Assembly: GCF_964340395.1 (NCBI RefSeq)
Contig: NC_135556.1
Coordinates: 6,492,501-6,556,500, forward strand
DNA from: Glandiceps talaboti
Taxonomy: Eukaryota > Hemichordata > Enteropneusta > Spengelidae
Direction: 5' to 3'
Length of the DNA: 64,000 nucleotides
In this document: piece by piece, positions 25,367-39,900 of the stretch
How positions within the stretch are numbered: position 1 is the stretch's first letter
Layout: each line of letters opens with the position of its first letter
Translations under genes and position numbers: made by a program
The notes under the pieces: model-generated
The model's database searches: none
Told to the model about the DNA's origin: nothing
Seen by the model: the letters and a program-made list of their open reading frames with translations, nothing else

Positions 25367-28300
25367 TTGAATGAGTTACTCTACATACAATCCGTGTAAG
25401 CAATGTATGCTACCAATGCTCACTGCAATCTCCCTGTTTTAGTAGTCACTGAGCGGGATGGTTTGGTTCTAGCAGTAACTGGTCTGGTATCCCCTACTTC
25501 CAAACTCTAATCTGCTAGCCTACTACAGAAAGCAATGGATGCATGAATTGTACCATTTATTCTGGAGGGGTGGATAGATTTTAAGATTTGACGGTTGTAC
25601 TCATCGCGCATGATGCTTTGAAAGTATTCTATTTTTTTTTCATGAGGAATGTTGTAGGGTTGCTTGTCAGTTACTGTAGGGAGTTAGAACCTTTCCGTTT
25701 TGTAACGTCTGTATTAAAAGCAAACAGCTGTATGTTTATTTTGCTACATGCATTTTTCTTTCATTTTTTTCTTTTTTGACTTGCTGGTGACAGTCACTTA
25801 CATAAAGAGCACAGTGCTAGTCAATTTGTGTTTTTTTTTGTTAAGTTATGCATGCAAATCATGATGAAATCCCAGCTACACTTTCACCACTATCATTTGC
25901 TAAGTTTAGTATCAATTTTTTGTGTTCCTTTTGTCAGTTAAAAAGATAAATGCAGTTGTCATTTTCTTCCATAATACCTGTTACAGTGTATCAGTGTTGT
26001 TACACTTTGTCTTGTAAGCACGTGTCAACCCTAAAATATTTGGCCAGGGAACGTTTTCGTTTTGGTTCAAGTAAACTTGTATGTGTGCATTTTACTTTCT
26101 ATGTCCTTTTTTCGGAAAAATTTACGTAGATAAGACTATGCCTATCAGTGTAAACAGTTTAAGAAGACTTTAAATCGTTCTGATGTTCATGTTTCTGTGT
26201 ATTAATTAATATGATGATCGGACGAACTCGGAGGTCAACTACGACCTCGCTGTTTTAAACGCCAGTGTAAATAGTTTCAGGAAGTGCATAGGTGGTGCTT
26301 ACACATTCATGTTTCTATATGTATCTGTGTGATGACTTGAGGCAAACTAAGGTCTCGCTAACATTCCCTATTTCTATATGTGTCCAGTTGCGATTACCGT
26401 CATTTTTTGTGGTGAAAAGGAGAGTCAGGAAGCCTCAGCTAGCTGCATTCTTTTGCCAATCCTGTCTGAACTACTGGCTGTAAAGTTTATAGAAAAGGAC
26501 ACTTCGTATGTCAACAAGTTGCAAAGTCAGAAAAAAAGACACTGAGATACACAACTTGCTAGTCAGATAATGAACAGGGTGATCAAACAACCCATCAGTC
26601 CAGCCCCATTGCAATTATTATCCTGTGTATGGAGTAACCATTAACCTAGTGTCTGACAAGTATTTTCTTGTTATTTTGTGTATGTTATTCTCAGTGGGTT
26701 ATGCTTTGGATGTGCGCTGTACGGTATCTGGAACGGCACGTGACTTAACACAATAACTTGGAAGAGTTGCTGCTCGTTTCCATCACTCCACAACCAAACC
26801 ATGCTTTCGACCAGCACTCTTAAAAAATGGACTAACATTACTTAGTATATTTACCCACTTTACAGTTAAGATAAAGACACTCTACCTCTCTGTCTCTCTC
26901 GGATTAAAACACCCTTTCTTAAACTCCAAATAACACTCTAATGTCATTTGTAACGTAAGTAACACCTTATCAACACACTTCAATTAACAGTTGTAAGTCA
27001 ACCTTACCAAACTACTTACCAACAGTGTTGTATACTGTATACTAACTAACTAACATTGACATTAGTGTACTGAAAAATAAGACTTATTCAAATTACTCTC
27101 GCACAATTGTGGTAATAACAATGAGCAACACACCACTCTCTTTTTTTGCTATCACACTTGCTACACGTACACCAGTGGTTTCTACTCCAACATTGTCATG
27201 GTATTGTAGTAAATATATAGAGAGAGCCACAGAATACAGTAATATACACTTACTTACAAGACAACTAAGTTTGTCAATTTTCACCCTCAATCAAGAATAC
27301 ATTGTATCTGGTATTTTGAGTGGAAGAACATGATAAGTAACAGCATACGGATTTTGAACTTCAGAAATGTATAAAGGAAAAAAAATATTTTTTAAACAAA
27401 ATTGTCAATTTATTGCAAAACTGAAATTAATTTCATGTGAAATAAGTGTATCAGTTACAGTGTAGCATTTGGTATTATGTCATGCAATTGTGTTATTTTT
27501 TCATGATTAATTATTATTATTATTATATTATTGGTATTATTTTTAATTATTTTTAATTTGGGAGAAGGCAGCGAGATGCTCAGCTACAAACTACTTAAAC
27601 ACAACACATTACATTTGAAGACGTTTAGAGATAGCGTAAAACAACCTACGTACCCCGCAAGTGGACGAACCCGCACCGAAAACAATCGGCAGATACTATA
27701 ATTGTGATGAAATAGGGGACGTAAGGTTGAACAGCGGGGTTAGTAGTATGAGGTTATGTTGAACCTTGAAACTATGCAAAGTAATTAGCATGTAGTAGTG
27801 ATTTGATGCTTAACAGGTATACTTTGACAAAATATCATGATTTCTGTTATCACCAGTATTAAAACATTACGCTGCCATTTAAGTTACTTACACCTTTTTT
27901 TTCAGAACTCATTTTTACGTATTATCATTCCAAAACGTATTTCATCTCCATTTGCATTCAACTTTTAATTTTTGTCTGAACTAACTAAATTTCTTCAGTG
28001 TGTTCAACTCATGACTGATTTCCATACCACCATGTCTCTTCATGCTGTAAGTTCATTCATTCCAGGCTGAGTTCAAATTGCAAAGCTAAGTTGACATTAT
28101 ATATCATGTTAAAATAACAAGGCTAGCTGTAATTTGTAAATGATTAACCATGTTAATTAACTAAAATTATTCATCTCTTGCTTGCCACATTCAGTTGATG
28201 ATTCTGACTATTTCCCAAAACTAGTCTTACTAACTGCATGTTGCTAACGCCGTATTCAAATTAATTTCAATGTTTCCATGGCAATGAGATAATGATGAAA

Positions 28301-30065
28301 GTGGACTAACACCCATGTGAATATGGGTTCGGTGCTTATGGTGGTAAGCCAATAGGTTCTGAGCTCGGAGCGATGTTATAAACAGATATCTGTCTACATT
28401 TGTACTGCATGCATGTGTTATACATACCTTGCAAAGTAATTCAAAGATGAATACATTGGTTTGATAACTATCCGCGATAAAATAAAATTGGAGACAAAAA
28501 ATGTAAATTTGTAAGAAGTGGTCAGAATCATCGCCTGAAGTGAAATTTGTGATACAAAAGTGCTGTTTTAATTTGTGGTGTACGTTGTTTTAGGTACCAT
28601 TGGCTGTAAATGACAATTGGTAGCAAGCAAGGCAAGGAGCAACCTATACAACCCTAGGTCTTAGTAAGTGTACACGTACATTAAGTCAGTACTAGCTAGT
28701 ACTGTGGTTAAACAGATTGGGATGGCTGGTACAGCAATATCAATTTTATGAGACGTCCCACAATGCAAAGAGAAAGTATTCTGATGTCATGTTATTCTGT
28801 GATCATAAATTAAAACCAGTGTTATTGTATTATTTTTTAAAAATCAGTATGAATATTTCATTGCATTATTGTTATTACGGTATTTTATTACAACATTTTT
28901 GGCCAGTCTTGTCTACATACTTGAATCATCGATGCTGTTAAAAAAAGGAACTTTCATTTTGTGACAAGTTCTGATATTTGAATACTATCGAATTGAGAGA
29001 CAGACTGCCTGATTTTTGTCAATCCGATCTCGTTTGTGGCCGCCATCTTGTATTGATGTATTTGGCTGTGTGAATATTTGAAAGCTGAATAATTCAGAGC
29101 CTTTCAGTTTAAGTTCATCAGAAATGAAGGAAAATCAAGATCAGATATATGAATAAATGGAAAACTTAAAAGATTATTATTGTACCTGAAAAACTTACTA
29201 TATATATATATATAAACACCCATCCTGGTATCAAATTAGAGTGGAAAATTAATTTTGAATTTAGGTTTTTGAACCCTCAGCCATCAAATCAGTAATGATA
29301 ACTCTGTTTCTTGCCAACATTTCCCAAATCAGATCGTTGTCAAATTTATGCGCATTAGAAAACAATGACTATTTTAAAACCAGGATGTAGACATGAAAAT
29401 CCCACCTGTTTTTCTCAAGCTCATTTCGCGTGTCTCTTCCAAGACACTCATAACAGCCTACTGTAGGACACCCACCCCCCTGTACCCCTGACAATGCTGA
29501 CAAGATGTTAGCGACAAATTTGGGATTCGCTGCTAAGAAATGTTTTGACTCTGTGAGTAGAAATTTTCATTACTAACTATGAACCCAGAGTCCATGAACA
29601 TTCATTCTCGCAATCATTATTTTGTAACAAACTTTAGCATCTTCTCCAAACTTCATTGACTGTGTGAGGGAAAAAAAAGGCAACCGCAACCAGCCACAAG
29701 AAACATCCATGAAATACCCAGAATTGACATTGGTTAATATTTATAATATGGTGCTTTATGTTATGCATTAGTATATGTATCTAGTATTTATTTACTTTTT
29801 AAGTTAGTATATATCAGTTATTTGTAAAATATTTTTGTCCGTAGATAACCAAGAAATAACCATTTTGTACCTAGCTAGTTTTTCACTTCTGTTAACTCTG
29901 CATAACTCAAGTCTTCTGTATTTTGCATTTTTTCTACATCCATATGTAAATTACGATGCAGACATTTTATTGACATTTAACCTGCATATTCAATGTTCTA
30001 TAGATTATGTGTGCTATATTTAGTATGTAAACCAATATTCATAAATAAATATCCTATCAAAAGAT
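25367..30065 (+). other. Probable septin 3'UTR
   Basis: No credible gene here. The stretch is AT-rich. A candidate poly(A) signal AATAAA lies at 30044-30049 and is followed by a GT-rich run (GTGTGTAGTGTGTGTTTG, then repeated GTTT), the classical downstream element. An earlier AATAAA at 28481-28486 could serve a shorter form. A 4.7-kb 3'UTR is long, so part of it may be intergenic. Expression data would decide. Confidence 0.45.
30044..30049 (+). terminator. Candidate septin poly(A) signal
   Basis: AATAAA with a GT-rich tract starting about 30 bases downstream. Confidence 0.45.
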
Positions 30066-30086
30066 ACATTTCTGGTGTGTAGTGTG

Positions 30087-30121
30087 TGTTTGTTTGTTTG
30101 TTTGTTTGTTTGTTTGTTTGT
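30087..30121. repeat. (GTTT)n microsatellite
   Basis: About eight GTTT units directly downstream of the candidate septin poly(A) site. Confidence 0.9.
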
Positions 30122-32590
30122 AAGTGTGTGGTGATGGATGTAACAGTGATTGGAAAGCGTTGATGTTGTCTCATCCGACCAGCCACAGGGACACACACTA
30201 TTGCCTGCCCGGATTGATAATTTATAACAGCGACATATACGAACTGCCAAGTAATGTTGCTGTGAATAAGCTTAATACACTGGTAGTTGAGCCCTCGATT
30301 TTCCAAGATAGATACAAACTAAAACTGTTGTTGCATATAGTCTCAGTAGGGCAACTCTCTGAAAGCTAGTTTATTTAGAGTTCCATGAACTTGCTGTTTT
30401 GGGACTTCCAATGTTTACACTATGTTGATTACAGGGTAATTAGAGTCGCACAACAGAGAAACTACTAACACGTATTTCATCTATGACATTGAGAAACAAT
30501 AGATTTTAATAGTTTGCGTCTACCTTACTAAACCGAAAGCTGGATTACCAGTGTCGTATTCTCCATACACTATGTTCTCTATATACTGGCATCATAATTG
30601 CTAATGGTATTCTTGTATCCATCCATCCATACAAACAAACAAGATTACATGTTGCTATGCGACCAGCTGGATCTGACTCACACCGAGAGATAGTATCATA
30701 TTATATCAAGATGTATTCAATGTCGTGTTTATCTTACATAGCAAGAAGAAGAAGAAAAGTAAGATCTCCCTTTTGAAATGTGCTCAGTGGTGGACAAGTT
30801 TGAGTTTTATCAAATGAGAATAAGGAGGAAATAAAATTTTCCTGGGAAATATACCAAATGATTGGAGAGAAATTGACAGGTTTGACAATATTGTTAAAGT
30901 TCAGGTCCTACAAACATATTGGAGTTTTCAACATTGGGAGTCACTTTTAGCATTTGTCTAGCCTGGGGAAGAAGAATTTGAGGTTGTGCAGGAACCCCAG
31001 AGTCCAGCTTACTACATACTGAAACAAATCTGACCATAACACTGAGAGGGCAAAAGTTATTTGTAGCATTTTATATATTACAGACATCAAACGGAAGAAA
31101 AAGGGACCAAGAAATCGATGAGAAGAATTTTTCCGTATTTATTCGTCGCCAGTAGTCAAGCGCCCTCTTGTGTCAAGAGTGTGACACATTTCATAGTTTT
31201 TCTGCGCGTCTGTCATAACTTTTTCGCTAAATTAAAAGTGACAGCTAAAGGTATATATTGAGTTGTGTTTTAAGTTGAACGGAACAATTAGGGTGAATGT
31301 GGTACCTCTACTCTTCTCACAATCAGGAATATTTCCCTATCGGGGGGAAAAAAAACGTTTATCCTGTTTGGGAATCTGCATGGGATAAATTACAAATTGT
31401 ACTTTTTTTCAGTATTTTTTAAATAGTACAATATCATACTATAATTATAAGCTCATTGGTTTATCCGGAATAAATGGATAAAATTGTAGATACCACACTC
31501 TTCAAACGAGTGTACTGAAAATACCCCTGGCTTTTGAGAGTAGCAAGCATTACATACCTGTTTCCACATGTGTCATATTATAGTTATGTGCACCAGAGCA
31601 TTCAAATGGCATTTATCCCGATCAGGATACAAATATTTATCGGGGAGCTCAGGATAGGGATAAAAATGTATCCCGATCGGAGGATATGTAATGGTTACTG
31701 AACGAAAGAAGGGCTACAATGGTGAAATATCTGCACTATAGCCCCGGCGACTCGATCAAGTCTCAAGCAGTTCATACCAAATGTTTAAATAACTAGGCCC
31801 AATATAGTTAAAAGCAGCTGACTAACTCCATCAAATAGCTGAATCTTCATCTAAGCTACTGAATTTGTTTGGAAGATTAGGATTATTTAATTACATCAAA
31901 CACATCTGTGTGTAGCCACAAATTGGCCAATCGGTTTTGAGGATGTGTTCACAAATTAGCATGTTATAGCGAGCAACAGGTCAGTGATTGGCCAATTCAT
32001 TTTGACCATGTAGCACTACAGGAACACGCGTACGTGTTTCCATCAATTTTGCCTAGTATGAGCTTTTTGGTTTGGATGGGAGTACATGTATGTAGGTGGT
32101 ATTGTACGTTGAGGGGCGTATCGATCGAGTTTGGCTTCTCCACGAGTTCAGGAACAGAACGTGGTGAGTAAAATTGAATCCCTGTAACCTCTAAATAGTT
32201 ACGTTACTTTCTAAAAAATTTGTTTTCGTCCACACAACTTGAAATTGACTGTGTGTGACGACACAGTCGCTGTAACTGTATATTTTGTCTCTCTGCATGT
32301 TTTATATATCATTAAGATTTATATTCGAAACTATATGGCTGAGTCATCCATGAAAAACTATACTCAATGCAACCGAAAATCCTACCACAGTGTAATGTAA
32401 CTTCCTTACATGTACAGATCTCGAGTTTCGTTATTACTATTTTCATATTTTTTTTATTTTTTTTATCACTTGTATATCGGTTATTTTATTTATTTATATT
32501 TATTTATCTATCTATTTTTGTTTTGAGGGAGGGGGGGGGCTTTCCCGATTTGGTATCGGGAATCATGGGAAACGAGATGTACAGCCGTTA

Positions 32591-32628
32591 ACGTCGTCGT
32601 CGTCGTCGTCGTCGACGTCGACGTCGAC
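32591..32628. repeat. (GTC)n trinucleotide repeat
   Basis: About 12 units of CGT/GTC including GTCGAC interruptions. Confidence 0.9.
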
Positions 32629-32857
32629 TTATCGGAATGACAACGTAATAAGTAAACACGGCAAATATTATTTGAAGCATTGTGTAGTTTCTCTCAAATC
32701 TTCCAATTTCTTTTGAATTTTAAGCAGACAAAAGTCTATATCTAGCTACTAGTAGTCCAATATACCTTGAAACACAGGCACTGGAATTCAGATGTTTTTT
32801 GTTTTTTTTTGAAATTTTGATTCAAGTGCCTGTTCCTTGAAAGTGTTGTGAACGACT

Positions 32858-33161
32858 TTACCATATACATGTATCAGAGTCTGGTTTGTAGTAATTGTTG
32901 AAATAATCACAAACCCTACATAGGAGAGGTTTTTCTACAGGTTCAATGTACTGACGGTCAAATATAACTCTTTCTTCATACAGTCTCTCGCAGTAATAAA
33001 GGGACTGTGGTGTTACTATTGGATAGCGGTCTACCTGTCCATAATTGATCCTGGCTACGTGATTTAAGAAAGAGGGCACATTTGCATAATCAAATAGCAC
33101 TCGCAACAAGGACACCTGATTGTTTTGTGTTTGCATTTTGATATAGGATTCCCATTGTTTC
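32858..33161 (-). other. Unidentified exon-like open frame
   Basis: An open frame of about 100 codons. It reads KQWESYIKMQTQ, then LLRVLFDYANVPSFLNH, then PIVTPQSLYYCERLYEE and ends KPDSDTCIW before TAA at 32860-32858. It begins just after an acceptor-like TTAGTCAG (33162-33169) and ends at a donor-like ATG|GTAAAG that overlaps the stop. Composition is protein-like (Trp, Cys, paired aromatics, no simple repeats), unlike most frames in this AT-rich DNA. I do not recognise the family. It could be one exon of a gene nested here, an exon of a decayed gene, a transposon remnant, or chance. No partner exons were found. Confidence 0.35.
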
Positions 33162-33492
33162 CTGACTAACTATCTTATCCCCAGTTTTAAGTATTGTCTT
33201 TGAGCTGTTTAATATCAGGATCTAGGCTTATATCGCATACGTAATGGTTTTGATATCAAATAATCGATGTCCTCGAAAATGAATGCAGCCACGTGCGTAT
33301 TAAACACATTGCAGTATGAAAGCTGTTTGACTACTAGAGTTCTGATGTGGTTTGACGATTTACTTTAAGTACGATTTATTTATTTTAATGTAGTAATTTT
33401 GTTGTAGACCTGGACGATGCTGCATCTGGTTATAGAATAATTATGGGAGGGGACAAACGTCTAGTGCAAAATGAAGCCTTGTATTTGGGAGT

Positions 33493-33651
33493 GTCTCTCT
33501 GTCTCGCCCTCTCCTCCTAGGCCCCTCTCTCTGTCTCTCTCTCCCTCTCTCTCCCCTCTCCCTCTGTCTGTCTGTCTGTCTCTTTGTCCCTCCCCCCCTC
33601 TCTCTCTCCCTCCCTCCCTCCCTCCCCCCCTCTCTCTCTCTCTCTCTCCCC

Positions 33652-33728
<77 letters not shown>
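33493..33728. repeat. CT-rich tract followed by (CA)n
   Basis: Polypyrimidine CT/CCCT-rich sequence to about 33665, then an uninterrupted CA dinucleotide run to 33728. The long open frames across it are artefacts of the repeat. Confidence 0.95.
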
Positions 33729-33730
<2 letters not shown>

Positions 33731-35245
33731 GTCTGATGACATATCATGAGGAATAGGAAAACAATCCAAGGTACAATTATTTATATTGTAACCCTCCCTT
33801 CCTTGATGAGAAAATGTCGTTAACCACAGGTACTCGAATCAATCTCATGATTTAAAAAAGTATGTATGGTAATAAAATAAGACATTATCATACATATATT
33901 TTTTTTAATCATACAGATTGATTGAGTACCTGTGTCTTTAACTATTTATTGTATACTCGTGATCGTCAACCGGCGACCCCTCAAAAGGCTTTTTCTGAGT
34001 ATGTTTTACCATAGATCCTCCATCAACGGTGTCTGTGGTTTTACAGCGCAATACATGGAAGTCTTCAAACGCCGTACACTATATTTAACAGATTTGCTGC
34101 GTCATCGTCACTGCACTGTTGATAAATCTACATCGGCAGACATGGGTCTCCCAAATTCCAATCGTTATTTTAAAGGGTCAAGAGTCGCGTTTTGTTAATT
34201 ACATAATCCATGGACCACCAATCCCCTTACATAATCATAATCTAATTTAAAAAAAGAGGACCAGTCTGAGACTAGTAGTAAGGCTAATAACTTAACTTTA
34301 AGATGTTTTAATATGTAAATAAGAATAGAACGACCCTAACATAGATAACGTTTGTTGGGACATTTCATGTCGATCTAATGGCAATGCCTGCACTGAGGTT
34401 TTTTTTGTTGTTGTTGACTAGCGCTCAAAACTGTTCACAGAGGAGCTGTAAAATAAAATATGTATTGATCGAGTTACTTACATTGTGCATTTTCTGTCAT
34501 GATACACTTCAAAGGTGATATACAGTCCCTTTATCAGGTTTTATTGGAATTTACGGCAAGTACCCATTAATCAGTCTAGTCCTAAAACTTCACATGTCTA
34601 TAGTTGCGTTCACCGTGTTGGTATTTCGATGAATTATGTCCACGTACGTAACTTGAATGTAATGGACAAAAATCAAATCAAATCAAATCAACGCTGTACG
34701 GATATATACCTTCATTTCACCCCGAGTATTTATTAATTTTAAATTTTACTTATTTTATTTTATTTCATTTTATTTATTTATTTCATTTTATTGGGGGGGG
34801 GGGGGGGGCAATGACTCCGACAAGTTCAAAAAAAGTTTCCGTTGGGAATTGTCTCGGCCAATCAATACTTCTCTTTGTTGTAGCACATTTCAGGATTTAA
34901 TCTGATGTATTTCTCAAGGCGCTATAGATGAGGTAAATCACTTTCAAAGGCAATGTCAATTCAGTGAAAATCATTTTCCATAGTGGCACTCGTAAGTCCA
35001 GGGCAAGTCTATATATTAAAGACAGGGATGGTCATGGCGGTTGAAAGACAGGGGTGGTCAAGGCAGTTTTCTTCATGATACCTTATTTGCAGTTATTTTT
35101 TTCTATTTTTCTTTAAAATGCAGGCAACTTTAATAAAGGCTATACTTAAAATGTTTTTAAATGTATGTACAATTGCAACTATATAATTGTATAACAATTA
35201 TATATACTCACATGAATACCTTTATTGGATGAACAAGTGAAAACC

Positions 35246-35425
35246 TAGCCGACCTGTAGACTTGAGAACGACTATCGCTGCACTATTCCGCTATCCTATT
35301 TACTGACATTTTTATTTGAATTTGCACTCCCTTCCCGAAAATTCAAAAAATAAATATGTCAGTATTAAAAGGATAGCGGAATGTACATGGAGTAGCGATT
35401 GTGGTTCAAGTCTACAGGTAGGCTA
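35246..35425. mobile_element. MITE-like element, family 1, copy C
   Basis: 180 bp with terminal inverted repeats TAGCCGACCTGTAGACTTGA and TCAAGTCTACAGGTAGGCTA. The internal sequence is also near-palindromic (CCGCTATCCT ... AGGATAGCGG; ACTGACATTT ... AATATGTCAGT). No coding capacity. Same family as 7987-8151 and 13421-13588. Confidence 0.85.
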
Positions 35426-36213
35426 ATTAAAACCGGGGACGTTTACAGAAGGCAAAAGAATAAATCATTCTGTAGTTTAATATCATCTGTTTTATATAAT
35501 GCCATACGTTTTCACATGCACAGCTTATCACGCATACTGGTATGCATCCACTATCATGTGCAGGGCATGTGGTAATATGCATGATGGTCGTGGCGACAAA
35601 AGTCAAAGGTCACATATATTTGCATAAAAAGAATAGAGCGGTACGTACTAAACAAGCTTGCATTATTTATAACTGTGACCAAATACCGTATCACATAATA
35701 AATCTGCACACACAGCTATTTATAGTGTTGGTTGCTATCTGACTGTGACTTAATACATGGTTTGCGTACCTGACCTAATATTATCATGAATATGTTATGC
35801 CACGACGGCCCCCGACGGGCACCTGGAGCGGTCGACGCACGCCTCGCACGATTGAAAGCGAAAGAAATGTAAACTTGTAAACTGTACATGTATAAATACT
35901 ACTCAAATTGTACACACCTTGCTGTTATATGTTTCGATATAGGTATTGCTGAAAGTGTTTATAAATAAAAACCTTAACGAAAATTTTCATACAAAAAGGT
36001 GGGGGGGGGGGGCGAGATGTGTTTAAGTATAGACCATGGAAGTATAACTATAAGGGAGAGAAACCTCCATGCACGGATTGATATACCAGAGTTTGGTGAC
36101 AAAAATGTATCTCTTCGTTGCAAACGTAGTACACCTAGCGCTGATTCCGATTGTTGTCCCAGTCTTCAGGACTACATGCATACAGCTCAACATAATTATT
36201 TGCTTTGACGAAG

Positions 36214-36264
36214 CTTTGATATGTGGTGATATATCTATGGTGATGTGTGGTGATATATCTATGG
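36214..36264. repeat. Direct repeat, two copies of ~25 bp
   Basis: TGTGGTGATATATCTATGG occurs twice in a row followed by TGATG. A local duplication. Confidence 0.8.
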
Positions 36265-36959
36265 TGATGCCTCCATGTTTATTAATATTATGTTGGCAAC
36301 TAATTATGTCTAGTCCATTATCTAAAGAGTCACCCAACAACAAAGGCGAGGTTCTTTAAAGATGGCTGCTATCTGTTATGGTCTAGTGCACATACGTTCA
36401 ACTTGCTGCAAGTTAACTTTAGCCAGCATTTCATGCATAATGGTTCATCTATTGGAGAATAACACTCTGGGTGTGGCTTATGGCCAAACTACACTCATTA
36501 CTAATTCACTCAATTGAGGTGGTTCCCTATGTGATGAATAAGGTGTTGACCTCCTAATGTTGAATGTTGAAAGACTTATCACGTATTGAATCAATTTTTG
36601 TGGCCAATCTAGTTCAGCAAGCTGAATTCAGTGTTCATGGTGACACCCAATATCCTTCCTTCATTTTCACAATGTGTAAAGGTTGAGCAAGCGCAAAATT
36701 ATCGTTGTCACTTATTTACAAGGTGAATTTTGTTTTTATGACCACACCCTGTTACGGTACTTTCATAGTATGTTGCTTGGATATTTGGATTCCAAACAGC
36801 ACAGCAAAGAGAGACACACGATATACTAACGTGGTATCAAATCATCTTGCAGAGAAGAGATCTTGAGATAGATTCAATGCCATATATAGCCAAGACTACA
36901 CACACCCGCACACACACACATCAGTAGTTTCCAAGAAATAAAGGGCTAAATACATCAAA

Positions 36960-39900
36960 TGTGTGTTATGAAACAAATTTATTTTCCACATAAATAAAAC
37001 TGACAAAAATGTCTCCAAAGGAGATCTTTTAAAACAGACATTTTAAAATAAACAGGATTCAAAGTGGGTAGTAGTTAATCAACTGTTTTTAACCCATCTA
37101 TGATCTAGCTGGTATCAGTGCCAGCACAGAACTGACTCCTTCTGACACAGTGTCGGTTCCTTGTACCACATACTGTGACCCACAGTGAAGTCACTGCGGT
37201 ACGTTTCAGGCAAGTTCATCACACAATACTTGTTATCACAAGCTGAATTGTAACACTTGTAACATTGATATCGGTGAAGTACTTATAAAATATGTACTTT
37301 GTTTTCATGAGCTTGTCCATCTGCTGACTTGCAGATTTTTACAACTTCATGTTTTAAATAAAGATCTGAAAATCATTCTTCTTCCGCTGTCTAGTACTGA
37401 GGATTGACAGGAGGGTACCAGTTGTCTTGGATCTGTTAAACTCCCCTGATATGAAATTGCATTCAGGGAACTACATAGACTTTGGTTTGCCCTTTTTGAG
37501 TATGACGGGAAACTTGGAGACATTAATGAAAATGTACCTGAATATACTTTTGTTGCTTTATAGTAAGACACATTTCAAAGAAGCAAACTTTTGTTTACTT
37601 CGTCATTTGAGACAGGTAACTGAAGACTTCTTCATTTACCTAACTGTTTAGTCCCTACACAATGAAACATTTCAAAGAAAGGAACTTTGTGTTCCCCTAA
37701 GTAAGTGAGAAAAGTAATGTATGACATTCATGTGTACCAATAAGGTTAATTGTTCCATCGATTTGAAATGTTTCCCAGTTAGCCATCTTCCTTTTCATGT
37801 GACAGCGTAACTGGTATCTGAAGACGTATTCACCTTATAAACTTCTCCTTCTAAATATCGGAGTGGTAAGATCAATCGTGTTGAAAACTTTAAAACACTG
37901 ATCACTTACAAAGTTCTGTACAACTTTACATCTTGACGAAGAGAGGAATTTTTATAACCAATAGTAGAATTGTACTTGTTTTTCAAAAAGAACATTTTTC
38001 AGTTTTGTTTGAATATATGTAAATGAAGTTGTGGAGAAAGTAGGACGTCATTTATATGTTACATTTATTTTTTAAAAATAGTGAACATAGCGAGGTGTTG
38101 ATTTGATTTTAAACAACTCTAAGTTTTGATGGAGTGTACATGCTTGTATGCTCACACTATTCATAACACACAAGTTAAACCACCAAGTTTGCGCCATCAT
38201 GTAACTTGCGCTGCATAGTTATTTTAGAAATACAGAACTCCTCTCTCCCTGAGCAGACTATACACGAGTCACAGAAGATAATGTGTCACTTGCAATGATT
38301 TCAAATTTCACCCTGTATTATGGTAAAGTTGGTCGACCAACTTTGACAACAAATGGTGGGGGGTCAGACCAAATTACAACTATTAAACACAATAGCAGGA
38401 TAACAAATAAATAACTTGGCACAAAGACAAACACTTGCAATGACAACAATATTATGATAAATTACAAAATGATAAGATAAAAGACAAACCATGTTCTGAA
38501 TATACGAGATCTTTGTTACAAGTTAAGATAGATAGGTTTGATCATTATTTTTGAAATGAAGTAAAGAACACAGAGATAGAATTCAAGGCAAGAGTTATTG
38601 CTTTCAATTCTCTGAATGACAAGAAAATGCCTCGCATAAAAGCAAGCTTTCTATAAAAGCCTAATCGGACTACACTGCTTTTGCTGTAAACAATGCAATG
38701 TGCACGCATCATCGCTTAAGATAGCACTCATCGTTTGTCTTCTTTTTTGTAAATATAGCATTATCACTCGTTTATCATTGGAATGTGTACCTTAAAAAGA
38801 CTCTCTCTCTGATGTTCTATTGGTTATTCTTCTGATGGATGTGTTTAACTTTAAAATAGTTTAAAACCTTTTTTTTGTAAAAAAAAATGACACTCTTCCA
38901 TCATCACTTTGGTTTCATCCGCATCTAAAACATGACCTCTCATCTTAGTTCCCCATCAACTCATAGCAGCTCTATCTGTATAGAGTCCATGGGATCACTT
39001 CAATGATTCAACTTCACACAGGCACATTACTATACTTTAAAATGGCATTTAGCAGTTACATACTCTAACTTTTAACTTATGCTAAAAACTAACATTTATC
39101 AGTATAAAATCCTACTCGTACACATCATCTTAGCTAAGTAACGTAAAATTTACTTTAAAAACAAAAGTCACAGTTGTTATCACAAAATAATGCTGCTTCT
39201 TTTTCTTCTTCTCACATTTTATATACATGTTTCAATAAATTAATATGAACGAGGCACCGTAATAATTTACAACTTTGTACATACGTAACACACACACACA
39301 AAAAAAAAAACAGTATGGAAACATGCACTACATTTTCTCTCCTTTTTTCTTGTTTTACATTTAAGTATTTTTTTGTTGTTTTTCCCTTGTGTTATATGTT
39401 GCAAACACAGTAACATACCACAATTTTTGGGGTTTTCTAACTTAATGAACATTTTATAGGTTTTTGTCTCTTTTTGGTATTTTTTTTCAAACTTTTTTTT
39501 TGTTTACAAATTTTTTTGGTTTTTTTTTTTAGATATTTTTTTTGAAACTTAAGCTTTTACAAATGACTTGTAAAGCACTAGGACAATGTTATAATAACAT
39601 TGGGAATGAAAAGCGACGAAGTCAAAGCAAGAGGAACTGTTTCTACAGTTTGCACTGAGTGGGGCTGGTTTTGAGCTAGAAAACCTACCCTATATAATAC
39701 ATCAAGAAATGATGCGAAATATAACTTACAATCAGTATTAATTAGCAAGCAGTACCTTTGGTCCAACAAAAGAAAATGCTTCTTCTTACACGACCTTAAA
39801 TATTGGAAACATTCTTATCCGTACCACAATCAGATATGTCTCTCTAACGTAGACTAATTTTCATTGTTCTGATTAGCTAGTAACTAAAAGACATCGACTG

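Larger units (their letters stand above)
30066..36959. other. Gene-poor intergenic region between septin and cyclin I
   Basis: The region holds microsatellites (GTTT near 30087, GTC near 32591, CT/CA at 33493-33728, G runs at 34793 and 36001), one MITE-like element (35246-35425), a 25-bp direct repeat near 36214-36264 and one unexplained open frame at 32858-33161. A stretch at 31320-31690 repeats ATCCCGATC-type words without forming a recognised element. No other gene is supported. Confidence 0.7.

Noticed and set aside
33441-33749. Arg/Glu-rich and Ser/Leu/Pro frames
   Set aside because: Caused by the CT-rich and CA tracts.
35800-35860. GC-rich patch suggestive of an RNA gene
   Set aside because: No cloverleaf, promoter boxes or recognised structural RNA signature could be drawn.
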